Origin: an uncultured Bacilli bacterium
Lineage (GTDB): Bacteria > Bacillota_I > Bacilli_A > RF39 > UBA660
NCBI GenBank assembly: GCA_947631205.1
Contig: CANRKL010000007.1
Span: 1-36,026 of the forward strand
Length of the DNA stretch: 36,026 bases
Reading direction: 5' to 3'
Position numbers and translations under genes: made by a program. The number at the start of each line of letters is the position of its first letter. Position 1 is the first letter of the stretch. The notes under the pieces are model-generated. The model worked only from the letters and a program-made list of their open reading frames with translations. It was not told the origin of the DNA and ran no database searches. Of this stretch, positions 24,545-34,700 are shown in pieces.

Positions 24545-24703
24545 ATGAATTTAACCAATAAAGAATTAAATTTAATAATAGGTGGTTCTACTAGTTGGAC
24601 TACTGTGGGTAATCTTGTTTTAAATGGCTTAAATTTTTTAATTAGTTTAGGAAGACAATTAGGAAGTTCGGTAGCTTATTTAATTCAAGGTAAAAAATGT
24701 TAA
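24545..24703 (+). CDS. Double-glycine leader peptide 2, putative bacteriocin
   Basis: 52 aa from ATG 24545, with AAAGGAG 7 nt upstream. An in-frame upstream start at 24521 lies inside peptide 1 and has no such site. Leader MNLTNKELNLIIGG is a canonical double-glycine leader (LT.KEL..I.GG). The predicted mature part of 38 aa contains STSWTTVGNLVLNGLNFLIS and GRQLGSSVAYLIQGKKC, an amphipathic peptide with GRQLG (GxxxG) and a terminal Cys, as in peptide 1. A two-peptide bacteriocin is the best reading; a signalling peptide is the alternative. Confidence 0.82.
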   Translation: MNLTNKELNLIIGGSTSWTTVGNLVLNGLNFLISLGRQLGSSVAYLIQGKKC

Positions 24704-24707
24704 GAAT

Positions 24708-24738
24708 AAAGAAAACTGATTTTTTTTCAGTTTTCTTT
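24708..24738. terminator. Bidirectional terminator between peptide operon and M15 gene
   Basis: AAAGAAAACTGA (24708-24719) and TCAGTTTTCTTT (24727-24738) form a perfect 12-bp stem with a seven-T loop. It lies 4 nt after the peptide-2 stop and overlaps the first bases of the M15 stop codon on the other strand. Confidence 0.75.
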
Positions 24739-25738
24739 ACCTATTATTTAGATATAAATCATAATATTCATCAAAAGTAATGTTTAAATCATGAATTTTT
24801 TTAGAGTGAGTTTCTCCAACATATCTTAAATGCCAAGGTTCTTCTTTATAACCAGTAATTTTGCTTTTTCCTTTTGGATAACGAACGATAAAACCATACT
24901 TATAAGAGTTATCTAAAAGCCATTTATAATCACTAGGTGTTAGGGTATCAATTTCTTCATCACTTCTAATATCACAAGCAAGTCCGGTTTGGTGTTCTGA
25001 GTGTCCAGCTCTAGCAGAATATGTATCAACAATTTGGATTGGGTCAGTCTCTAAATATTTATTGTATAATTTTTCTTGGTAATCATAACTGCGATAGGCA
25101 CTGAAAGGGATTAAAACAATGTTGTTAGTAAGAGCATCTGCAATTAAATTTTCTAGGCTTCGTGAAGCTCTTGCACGCATTTTTAAAGAAGTATTACCTA
25201 TGTTTGTTAAATCTTTGGGATAATAATTAGAGGGAAGAGCATTATATTTATTGACTAAAATAGTATAAGAATCTGGGAATTTAATTGTTGATACATTACT
25301 ATAAAATTCTTCATTTAAATGCAGGTTAACCTCAGTAACTGCTTCTTTAATAGGTATTTTATGAATATTTTGATATTCTAAATAATCATTAATTTTAAGA
25401 ACATCAATATTAGAGATTTGATAAAAGTCTTTTAAATCAATATAGTTAAGATTTAATAATTTTTGAATATTACTATCACTTAAATATTCATAAATTAAAT
25501 TAATTTCTTCTGATGTATAATTTTTATCTAAAAAAGAAGATATTTCTTGAGCAAAATTTTGTCTATCCACAAAATCTATATTTTGATAATCATTTATTTT
25601 ATTACTATCAAAATAAGAACTTACTTTCATGGCATGATAAGTGGCATTTTTATTAATTAGCCAATAATTTTTAAGATATAAAAATAAAACACTTAAAAGT
25701 AAAATAATAATTAAAAATAATCCAATTTTCATTTTCAT
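24737..25738 (-). CDS. VanY-type M15B D,D- or L,D-carboxypeptidase
   Basis: 333 aa. One N-terminal TM (about 4-23) anchors it outside the cell. The first 200 residues are a family-variable region. The catalytic domain follows with IPFSAYRSYDYQ, YSARAGHSEHQTGLACDI (zinc-binding H and D) and YKEEPWHLRYVG (third zinc ligand H). Such enzymes trim the C-terminal residue of peptidoglycan stem peptides. VanY (D,D) and LdcB (L,D) cannot be told apart by eye. The start ATG has GAGG just upstream. Confidence 0.9.
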   Translation of the reverse strand: MKMKIGLFLIIILLLSVLFLYLKNYWLINKNATYHAMKVSSYFDSNKINDYQNIDFVDRQNFAQEISSFLDKNYTSEEINLIYEYLSDSNIQKLLNLNYIDLKDFYQISNIDVLKINDYLEYQNIHKIPIKEAVTEVNLHLNEEFYSNVSTIKFPDSYTILVNKYNALPSNYYPKDLTNIGNTSLKMRARASRSLENLIADALTNNIVLIPFSAYRSYDYQEKLYNKYLETDPIQIVDTYSARAGHSEHQTGLACDIRSDEEIDTLTPSDYKWLLDNSYKYGFIVRYPKGKSKITGYKEEPWHLRYVGETHSKKIHDLNITFDEYYDLYLNNR

Positions 25739-25811
25739 AATACCTCATTCCTAATAATTATTTATTCATAAAAAAGAGAAAAATACATAATAATTGGTAG
25801 AGGTGTAAAAA

Positions 25812-26963
25812 TTGAAAAAATTTATTTGGATAATTATTGGAATATGGATATTTATTCCTAAAATAAATGCTGAAACAGATTTAACTCCTAGTAGTAAAAG
25901 TGCTATTTTGATTGAACCGGTAACTAAAAAGGTTTTATATGAGAAAAATGCTGATGAAAAATTACCACCAGCTAGTATGACGAAAATTATGAGTATGTTA
26001 CTTATAATGGAAGAAATAGATAAGGGGAATCTTTCTTTAGAAGATACGGTAAGAATAAGTAAAAATGCTTCAAGTATGGGTGGAAGTCAATTATTTTTAC
26101 AGGAAGGTGAAACATATAAAGTAAAAGAATTATTAAAGGGAATAGCTGTTGCTAGTGGAAATGATGCGGTAGTAGCTATGGCTGAAAAAATAGGGGGAAG
26201 TGTTGAGGGATTTGTTGATTTAATGAATAATAAAGCTCAAGAGTTGGGACTTTCTAATACGCATTTTATAAATCCGCATGGCTTAGATGCTGAGGGACAT
26301 TATTCAAGTGCCAGAGATATGGCAACTATGGCAAGTGAATTATTAAAACATGAAAAAATATTAGAATTTACAAGTATTTATGAAGATTACTTACAAAAAA
26401 ATGATGGTTCTTCTATCTGGCTTGTAAATACGAATAAATTAGTTAGATTTTATGATGGAGTAGATGGATTGAAAACAGGGTTTACTGAAAAAGCTGGATA
26501 TTGTTTAACGGCTACAGCTAAAAAAAATAATTTAAGATTAATATCTGTAGTTATGAATGTCTCATCTTCTGATGAAAGAAGTAATGATACAAGTAATTTA
26601 CTTAATTATGGATTTAATACATATGAAATGTATATTTTATATGGAAAAGAAAATCCTTTAGGAACGAAGAGAGTTGAGTTTGGCAAACAAGATAGGGCAT
26701 CAATTTATTTAAAAAATGATTATCAAGTTTTGATTAAGAAAAATGAAAGTGCTCCAAGTTATTCTTTTGAAGTTAATGTAAATAATTTAGTGGCTCCAAT
26801 TAAAAAAGGGGATAAGGTTGGTCAAGCTAAAGTAATTGATAATGGAAAAGTAATAGATGAAGTTGATGTTACGGTAAATGAAGATATTGAAAAGTCTAAT
26901 TTTATAGATTATTTTAATAAAAATTTAAAAATAATTACAGGAGGAAGAATTAGAATATCTTAA
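25812..26963 (+). CDS. S11 D-Ala-D-Ala carboxypeptidase (DacA/DacF type)
   Basis: 383 aa from TTG 25812 after AGAGGTG. Signal peptide 1-20 (KINA). Penicillin-binding motifs are complete: S55-M-T-K58, S115-G-N117 and K221-T-G223. A C-terminal PBP5-like beta domain follows and ends in a basic amphipathic stretch (FNKNLKIITGGRIRIS) suited to membrane binding. It removes the last D-Ala from peptidoglycan pentapeptides. It is divergent from the M15 gene, so two carboxypeptidases share the spacer 25739-25811. Confidence 0.94.
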   Translation: MKKFIWIIIGIWIFIPKINAETDLTPSSKSAILIEPVTKKVLYEKNADEKLPPASMTKIMSMLLIMEEIDKGNLSLEDTVRISKNASSMGGSQLFLQEGETYKVKELLKGIAVASGNDAVVAMAEKIGGSVEGFVDLMNNKAQELGLSNTHFINPHGLDAEGHYSSARDMATMASELLKHEKILEFTSIYEDYLQKNDGSSIWLVNTNKLVRFYDGVDGLKTGFTEKAGYCLTATAKKNNLRLISVVMNVSSSDERSNDTSNLLNYGFNTYEMYILYGKENPLGTKRVEFGKQDRASIYLKNDYQVLIKKNESAPSYSFEVNVNNLVAPIKKGDKVGQAKVIDNGKVIDEVDVTVNEDIEKSNFIDYFNKNLKIITGGRIRIS

Positions 26964-26978
26964 CTTCTTTTTTTATCA
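26943..26978 (+). terminator. Probable terminator overlapping the S11 gene end
   Basis: AAGAATTAG and CTTAAcTTCTT can pair with a bulged C, followed by a run of T at about 26971-26977. The left arm is inside the last codons. Confidence 0.45.
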
Positions 26979-27045
26979 TCTTTTGTCGAAAGTGTTTAAA
27001 AATATTAAAAAAGAATCTATATTAAAATAGGCAAGGGTGATAAAA

Positions 27046-27363
27046 GTGTTTTATATTAATTTTAAACAAAAGGGAGATATTTTATATGCTCATTTAGAGG
27101 GAAGACTAACTAAATACGAAACTCATCAAATAGAAAATTACTTAATACCTTATATAAAAAGAAATAATGTCAAAAGCTTATGTTGTGATTGTAGTAAATT
27201 AAAGAAATTAGACTTAGATGGTAAATATGCTTTACTAAATACTAAAATTACAATGAAAAATTGTAAAGGGAATTTTTTATTATGTAATATGTCAAAAAAG
27301 TTAAAAAATGAGTTGATTGGCTTTCATTTTAAAATTATGAATCATCAAGTATTGGAGGTTTAA
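27046..27363 (+). CDS. SpoIIAA-like STAS anti-anti-sigma factor
   Basis: 105 aa from GTG 27046; AAGGGTGA lies 5 nt upstream, which argues against the earlier GTG at 27037 that overlaps it. The STAS pattern is seen in ILYAHLEGRLTKYE (beta strand and G-x-L turn) and KLKKLDLDGKYALL. In SpoIIAA the latter is the DSSG site where Ser58 is phosphorylated by SpoIIAB; here position 58 is Asp, so it cannot be phosphorylated in the usual way. It directly precedes a SigF-like gene, as spoIIAA does, but no spoIIAB lies between them. Confidence 0.75.
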   Translation: MFYINFKQKGDILYAHLEGRLTKYETHQIENYLIPYIKRNNVKSLCCDCSKLKKLDLDGKYALLNTKITMKNCKGNFLLCNMSKKLKNELIGFHFKIMNHQVLEV

Positions 27364-28014
27364 ATGGATACAGAAGCACTTATTAAGGCCAACATTCCTT
27401 TAATTAAAAAAATTGCAACAAAATTTTACAATGCACCTTTTGAAGACTTATTTCAAGCAGGTTGTATGGGAGTAATTAAAGCTTATAAAAATTATCAAGA
27501 AAATGGAATGACTAAGTTTTCTACTTATGCTTATGATTACATCTTTGGAGAAATGTATGAGTGCGTCTATAAAAATCAAAATATAAAAATTAGTAAAGAA
27601 TATCTTCGTTTAAAAAGAAAAATTGATATAGCTAAAAATAGTCTTTCTGCCAAATATAATCGCCTCGCCACAGTAGCTGAAGTAGCGAATTTTCTAGGAA
27701 TTGATGAAAAACTTATCTATGAAGTCATTAATATGGATACGACATTTGTAAGTCTTGATGATGATAGGAGCGAGAAAAGATGTTTATATGAAGTAATTCC
27801 TGATAAAGAAAGTATATCACTAGATGATAAAATATCTTTACAAGAGGGGATAAAAACATTAAATAAAGATGAACAAAAAATTATTAATTATCGTTACTTT
27901 AAAGATTATACTCAAGGACAAATTGCTCGTAAATTAAATATGACTCAAGTAATGGTTTCAAGATATGAGAAAAAAAGCTTAGAAAAATTGCGTAGTTACT
28001 ATGATGTAGTGTAA
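27364..28014 (+). CDS. SigF/SigB/SigG-like sigma-70 family factor
   Basis: 216 aa. Region 2 is visible as FEDLFQAGCMGVIKAYKNY and TKFSTYAYDYIFGEMYE. A region-3-like helix-turn-helix follows (LATVAEVANFLGIDEKLIYE), then region 4 with LNKDEQKIINYRYFKDYTQG, QIARKLNMTQVMVSRYEKKSL. This is the SpoIIAC/SigB/SigG layout, about 40 aa shorter than typical SigF. GGAGG is placed before ATG 27364. With the STAS gene it forms a spoIIA-like operon lacking the anti-sigma kinase. Confidence 0.9.
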   Translation: MDTEALIKANIPLIKKIATKFYNAPFEDLFQAGCMGVIKAYKNYQENGMTKFSTYAYDYIFGEMYECVYKNQNIKISKEYLRLKRKIDIAKNSLSAKYNRLATVAEVANFLGIDEKLIYEVINMDTTFVSLDDDRSEKRCLYEVIPDKESISLDDKISLQEGIKTLNKDEQKIINYRYFKDYTQGQIARKLNMTQVMVSRYEKKSLEKLRSYYDVV

Positions 28015-28044
28015 GAAAGAAAATATTTTGTTTTTCTTTCTTTT
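28013..28044 (+). terminator. Terminator of the sigma-factor operon
   Basis: AAGAAAGAAAA (28013-28023) pairs perfectly with TTTTCTTTCTT (28032-28042) and is followed by T. The stem starts within the stop codon. Confidence 0.65.
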
Positions 28045-28050
28045 ATTTTG

Positions 28051-28059
28051 TGGTACAAT
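28051..28059 (+). promoter_or_regulatory. Extended -10 of tRNA-Arg
   Basis: TGGTACAAT, 8 nt before the tRNA. The -35 position overlaps the T-rich right arm of the preceding terminator and is not clear. Confidence 0.5.
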
Positions 28060-28067
28060 TTATGTAC

Positions 28068-28145
28068 GTCCTCGTAGCTCAGATGGATAGAGCACAGACC
28101 TCCTAAGTCTGGTTTGCGGGTGTTCAAGTCACCCCGGGGACGCCA
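28068..28145 (+). tRNA. tRNA-Arg(CCT)
   Basis: A full cloverleaf: acceptor GTCCTCG/CGGGGAC (one T-G pair), D stem GCTC/GAGC, anticodon stem CAGAC/GTCTG around the loop CTCCTAA (anticodon CCT), T stem GGGTG/CACCC with TTCAAGT, and CCA encoded at 28143-28145. It would decode AGG. Confidence 0.96.
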
Positions 28146-28202
28146 TTAAAAAATTAAAAAGCAAAATAGAGTTTTATATTTAAAAGTGAGGTAAATTAAG
28201 TT

Positions 28203-28673
28203 ATGGAAAAATATGTAGCTCAAAGGGACAATGTCTATGCAGGATTACTTATGTATAAACAAAGTATTTGTCGTGCAATGCTTTTTCAAATTGATAAAGA
28301 GGGATTAGCTAATGATTTAATTTATACTACTCCAACTAATTATCCGATTGATAGTAATCTTGATAATGATTTTTTTATTAAAAAATATGTAGCTTTAGAC
28401 GAATTATTAAGATACTTACAATATGAAGAAAATTTAACTCAAAAAGATTTGTTAGTTATTTATAAAAAGTTAATTGCAAATAATCGTTGGATAAGTCATC
28501 ATTTGGAACTATTTGGCTATAACAAATTATGTGGTGGATATGGATACGCTTGTGATGAATCAGAAGTTATTCCTAATGATATATATTGTAAATTAGAATA
28601 CATAAGTAATTTAAAAAATACTAGACCTAAACATTATGAACCTAATTATTTTCTTATAAGAAAAAGAAGATAA
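28203..28673 (+). CDS. Hypothetical 156-aa protein
   Basis: I do not recognise this protein. ATG 28203 follows GTGAGG. It is soluble, without signal or TM, mixed alpha/beta in character. Notable features are an early SICRAMLFQIDKEG, a helical middle (ALDELLRYLQYEENLTQKDLL), an RWISHHLELFGYNKLCGGYGYACDE segment with two Cys and a His pair, and a basic end (RKRR). It stands alone between the tRNA and the giant protease gene, each with its own promoter. The Cys/His cluster might bind metal, but this is only a guess. Confidence 0.7.
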   Translation: MEKYVAQRDNVYAGLLMYKQSICRAMLFQIDKEGLANDLIYTTPTNYPIDSNLDNDFFIKKYVALDELLRYLQYEENLTQKDLLVIYKKLIANNRWISHHLELFGYNKLCGGYGYACDESEVIPNDIYCKLEYISNLKNTRPKHYEPNYFLIRKRR

Positions 28674-28682
28674 TTTTTTTTC

Positions 28683-28710
28683 TTGACAAATTAATAATAA
28701 CCTATATAAT
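28683..28710 (+). promoter_or_regulatory. Strong sigma-A promoter of the giant protease gene
   Basis: Consensus TTGACA (28683-28688), 16 bp and consensus TATAAT (28705-28710). The leader is about 25 nt, with AGGGGG before ATG 28742/28745. Confidence 0.8.
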
Positions 28711-28741
28711 AAACTTTACAATTTTTATATAGGGGGTTGTT

Positions 28742-31700
28742 ATGATGAAACATTTAAAACATCTATTAATTATTCTAACAATAATTTTTTCTTTACCAGT
28801 AGTTGTTTTGGCTAAAAATCAAGTAACTATTTTATCAAGTAAGAAAGACTTAAAAAGTGGTGATGAAGTTTTAATTACAGCTAAATTAGAGAGTGATAGT
28901 AATTTATATGCTTTAATGGGAACTTTAAGTTATGATGAGAAAGTATTTGAAAGAATTGATGAAAAGAGTTTTTCTCTAAAAGATAATTGGTCTGATATAA
29001 CATATAATGCTAATAATCAAAAGTTTGGTTTAATTAATAAATCAAGTGAAATAACTGAGAATTTTCTAAGTGTAAATTTAAGAGTAAAAGAAGATGCTCA
29101 AGTGGGAAATACAACTATTTCTTTAAGTAATATTTCAGCTTCTGATGGAAAAGATAAAATATATATGGCAAATGCCAGTTTGGAAGTATTAGTATCTAAA
29201 GAGGCTAATGGGAATGAAGCAATTGTAACTAAGGAAGAAGATAGTGAGGATATTTCTTCTAAAGATGAGATAATAACTACTTCTAATCGACCATTTTTTG
29301 TTGGTTTAATTGTTATCACATGTCTTTTAGCTATTGCTTTAGTAGTTATAAATGTTACAAAAATTAACAATAAAAAGATTATTAATATTGTTTTAGGAAT
29401 TTTATTATCATTTTCTTTTATTGCTATATGTGGTTTTTATGTTTTAAAAGAAAATCGAAAAGATGTTAATCATGATGGTCAAAAAGATTATTTAGATGCC
29501 AAAGAAATTATTAAATATTTAATAGATTGTGAAGGTACTAAAACAGAAGATGAAGAAAAAGATGAAGAAGTTTTAGATAGTTCATCAAATACTAGTGAAT
29601 ATAATAATAGTAATAGTAGTAGTGTCAATAATAATAGTAATGATAATAGCTCTCATCATCCAGGGGACTTTAATAACGATGGCAAAGTAGATATTGTTGA
29701 TGTTGCGGGAAGTGTTTCTGATACAACTAATAAAAATTATCAAGTAGTCTTAACTGAAGTAAAAACAAATCAAGTGTATTATTCTAAAGAAAGTGTGGTG
29801 CCTCTTACATTTTCTGCTCAAGTAAATCCAAAAGAGACAATAAGTGAAGTAGTAGTAGATGGTATAGTTTATCCTGCAATTAAAAATGCGACTACTTATA
29901 CGGTAAATCTTGTTGCTCCAAAAGAGTTTGGAGTTCATGAATTTAAGTTAACTAAAGTTATTTTAAGTAATAAAAAAGAAGTTAAAACACTTTTGAAAAC
30001 AACTATTGAAGTTTTAAAAAATCCTCCTAGTATTTCTAATTTTATGGTTGATGAAGAAACAGGAGAAGTTAAATATCTTTTAAATGATGAAGATAAATCT
30101 TCTAGTAGTAGTAAAATTAAAGTAACAGATTATAATGATGTGACTATTTTAGAAGAATCTATTGAACTAGGAGAAAATAGTTTTATTTATAATTTTTCTA
30201 AAGATAAGCCTTATCATGTTTTGATAACTAGTTCTTATGATTTAGATACAAATTTATTAAATAATCTTACTGGTAATCAAAATGAATACGTTGATGAGAC
30301 AATCTTAGATAAAGAAATAATGATTGCTAGTGTATATAATTTTACTTTAAGTGAGGTTAAAATAACGGATAGTATAGTTTTAGGTGATGAGGCGATTATT
30401 ACTTTTAAAAGTACTAATCAAACTAAATATATTCCGGAAAAAGCTCTTATTGATAATAAAGAGTATCCTATTTCTAAAATCAGTGATGATACTTATCAAA
30501 TAACTTTACCAAAAAGTAGTATGTATGGAAAATATACAGTTAAGATGGACGCGATTATTTTAAGTAATGGAGCTGTTTTTAAAAATGGAGAGGATTATGA
30601 AGTATCTCCTTTATCTTACAGTGTTTTAAAAAATTCACCAACAATTACTGATTTAGTTTTAATGGAAGATAAAATGCAAGGAACAATTAATGTTTCATAT
30701 GCTTTAAATGATATAGATAATACAGTTACTGATTTAGTGGCAGTTATAATGGATAGTAATGGAAATGTGTTAGAAGAAAAAGAGGCTTTAAAGGAAAAAT
30801 ATTTAGAATTTTCTTATGAAAATAATGGTAGTGTCAAATATACTGTTAAATTTTTAGCAACTTATGATTTAGGATTAGATGGATATAATTACACTAGAAA
30901 AAGTATTAAAGAAGAAGATATTTATTTGGAATCTAGTATTTATTTTACCAGTGCTAAGACAAATAAAATATATGTAAATAAAGATGAAGAAATATATGTG
31001 TATTATGATGTCTTTGTGCCTAAAGATTTTAAGCCTTGTAGTTATCCGGTTAATATTAGTAATTTAATTACAGGAGTAACTATTAATGGTCTTACTTATA
31101 GTGCAACTAGAAATAGGGTTAATGGTGAAGTTGCAAGTTATACTGTTAATTTTAAGGCACCTAAAAAATCCGGTGTTGTAAATATTTTAGGTAATCGTTT
31201 TAATTTTTATGATGGAACAACTTATTTTGTTAAGCCTATGCCTTTAACTATTGAGGTATTAAAAAGTAAGCCAGAAGTTAAAAATTTTACTATTGTAAAG
31301 GAAGACTATGAAAATGGTCGGGTTACTTTTTCTTTTGATATTATAGATGATTTAGGGGGATTTGATAGTGGAGAAGCTATACTAGGTGAACAAAAGGCAT
31401 TAGTTACAAGAGGAAGTAATACTATTACTTTTGAAAATATTAGCAAAGATGCTCCTTTAACTTTAACAATACTTGGTAATTATGATTTAGATACAAATAC
31501 CCTTGATAATGATAGTAATTATCATGAAAATGAAGAAATATTTAAAACTAATTATTCTTTATATAATCCTAATCTTTATCAAAATGCTTATTTATCTAAT
31601 ATTCAAGTTACAAGTTCTAAAAATAATCAGTACTTTGAAAAAGATGAAAATATAAATATTGGTTTTACTTTAGAAGGCACAAATCTTGATTTAAATATTC

Positions 31701-34700
31701 AAAATGTTGTTGTTTTAGATAAGATGTATCCTGTTAAAAAAGATAAAGATAAATATTTTATAACTATTGATGGATTTAAAAATTCGGGTGTTAAAAATTT
31801 TATAATTAATGAAATTATTTTAGATAATGGTAAAAAATTATTCTTAAAAGACCCAGCTTATGTTAAATTAGAAGTTTTAAAAAGTCCTTTGACTATGGAT
31901 AATTTTAATTATCACTTTAATGATAAAGATATTACTATTAGTATGCAATTAAATGATAAAGATAGCTCTTTAACCGATGATGTAACTATTAAAATAACCG
32001 ATGAAAATGATAATTTAATAAAAGAAATCAAATACAATAATAAAGAAATTACTTTTGAGAAAAAAGATGGTATTTTAAGATATTATGTAAGTGCTTATGC
32101 TAATTATGATTTAGATACAAATACTTTAAGTAAAGATGATAATAAGTTTACAAATGAGAAGATTTTAGATGAAGTTATTTCTTTAGATAATAATTATTTA
32201 GAAATGAAAGATATAACTGATGTTTCTTTATATAAAAATATTAATGGTAATAGTACTTTGGTTGATAAAGTAAGCTATCAAGATATAGTAAAAAATAAAA
32301 ATGATTATTTTGTTAGTATATCAATGAGTAATAGTCCTGCTATTTTTAGCAAAATAAAAGAAGTTATAGTTGAAAATAATCATTTAATCCTTTTATTAGA
32401 TTATAAATATGCTGTATCTTATAGTAATTTAGAAGAAAAGAATTTACAAATTGATTTTGGGGTTATTAGTGATGGCTATGTAACTAATGAAGCACGACCT
32501 GAAAGTTTTATAGATTTAATTCAAAGAATTAAAGATAATCCAAGTGGTGTTATTACTTTAAATCATGATTATGATGCTTCTTCTATCGAGTCTTTAACAT
32601 CAACTTTTACAGATATTGATTTTACAGGAGAGCTTGATGGAAATAATCATGTTATTAAAAATCTTTCTAAGCCATTATTTAAATCACTTAATAAAGCAAC
32701 TGTTAAAAATTTAAAGTTTATTAATGTTTTATTACCCGCTACTAATGCGAATGGAACACTTGCAATAAGCGCTAAGGATAGTGAAATTAGTAATATTTTG
32801 ATTGAAGGATTTGAAAAAACAAATAGTGATAATACGGTTGGGGCAATTCTTGGAAGTGCTAATAATACAACTATTAAAACATCTAAGGTTAGTGGATTAT
32901 TAATAAATAATGGTATATATAATTCTAGTATAGGTGGTTTAGTTGGGGCTTTAAGTAATAATAGTTTAATTGAAAACTCATATGTTACAGGTTTAATTAG
33001 TGGGGGATACCAACATTTAGGTGGTATTGCTGGACAAATAGATAATAAATCAACTATTCAAAATTGTTATACTAAAGTAACAATAAATAATTCTTTTGGT
33101 TATGCAAACTATATAAATACAGGAGGAATTGTTGGTAGTCTTAATGGAACTATTAAAAATAATGTTAGTTTGAGTACTGGAGAATATGGGTATAAATTAG
33201 CTCAATTAAATAATGGTTCAACATCTATTAATAATTATCAAATGAAAGAATCAAATTATACTTCTAATAGTGGACCTTCTTTTATAGATTTTAGTAAAGA
33301 TGATGTAGACAAAGAATTATTTACTGATTTAGCTTTGTTTGACGAGGCTATTTGGAGTTTTAAAAATGTTTCATATGACAATCTTCCAACTTTGAATATT
33401 GAGTTTAATAGTGGGTTAAATGAAGTTTCTAAAGAAAATGATTTGTATGATTCTCAAAAAGAAATTCTTTACTATAACCTTCATTTACTAACACCATTCT
33501 TTGATAGTAATAAAGTTATTTTAAATGCTCAAAATATTTCTAATGACCATATTTTAAATAAACAAAAAATTAAACATATTATTCCAGTTGATAATAAGGG
33601 AGAGTTAGTTACATATTTAACTAATACTGATTATAAAAAAATAGCTAAAATAAAATTAATCTTAGAAGATGATACTTATTTAGAATTAAATGTTCGTTTT
33701 GATAAGATATATGATATGGTGGTGGGATACCGTATTCCTGATTTAAAAATAGATTATACATATAATCACTATATGTTAGATAGTAATTCAAAACTTATTG
33801 ATAATTTAGTAGAGTATTTAAGTAATTTAGATTACACCAAAGATTTAGATGTTTTAACTAGTACTAGTGATTCTCGTTTGTATCGTGATTATTATAATGA
33901 AGTAGTAAGAAAAGACTTAAGGGAATTTGTCTTAAAATATTTGTCTAATAGTGATAGTAATATAACTTTAAATGATAGTTCAATTAGTAACTATATAGAA
34001 AAAGATTTAAAATATAATGATAAATTGAAAAAAGTATTGTATGTTTATAATTATTTTCAAAGATGGTATAGTGTTAAAATAGATAATATTATGTTTAGTG
34101 ATTTAATTTTCTTTAATAGTAAAGGATTTAATGACTTTTTAACTCCTGATAATATTTCTAATTTATATTTAAATAATGAGAGTAATTTTAATACAGGGGC
34201 AACAAATGATGCTTATAAAAGAAATTTAGAAAAATATACCAATATTTCCAATATTCCTCTTTTGTTAGAATACTTTGTAAATACTTTAACTAATGATACT
34301 CCTGATGTTTGGTTTGCTAAATCATTTAAAGGGATTTTAAAGGAAGTAGGTGTGGATAATCGTAGTGATATAACATATACTATGTGGTCTCATTTAAGGT
34401 ATCAAGATAATACTAAATGGACTGTATGGCACAACTACGCATTAGTTCTTTTAACTCTTCCAGAAAATTCAACTTATATTATTTCTAGTCCAACTCAGTA
34501 TTTAATTGGGTCTCAAAGAACTTATATTGTAAATCCTTTTAACAAAGAAGATAAAGATAAGTTAACGGGTATGATAGATGAATATGCTAGAAAAATAGGA
34601 AACTATTATACGACTGCTTCTGGTTATATTACTGAGGCTAAATATTATAATCAAATTCATACGATAACTGTTGATAATCGTTTTACTTTAGATTCTAATG

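Noticed and set aside
29098-29938. Two minus-strand frames inside the giant protease gene
   Set aside because: Antisense shadows of a long intact coding region.
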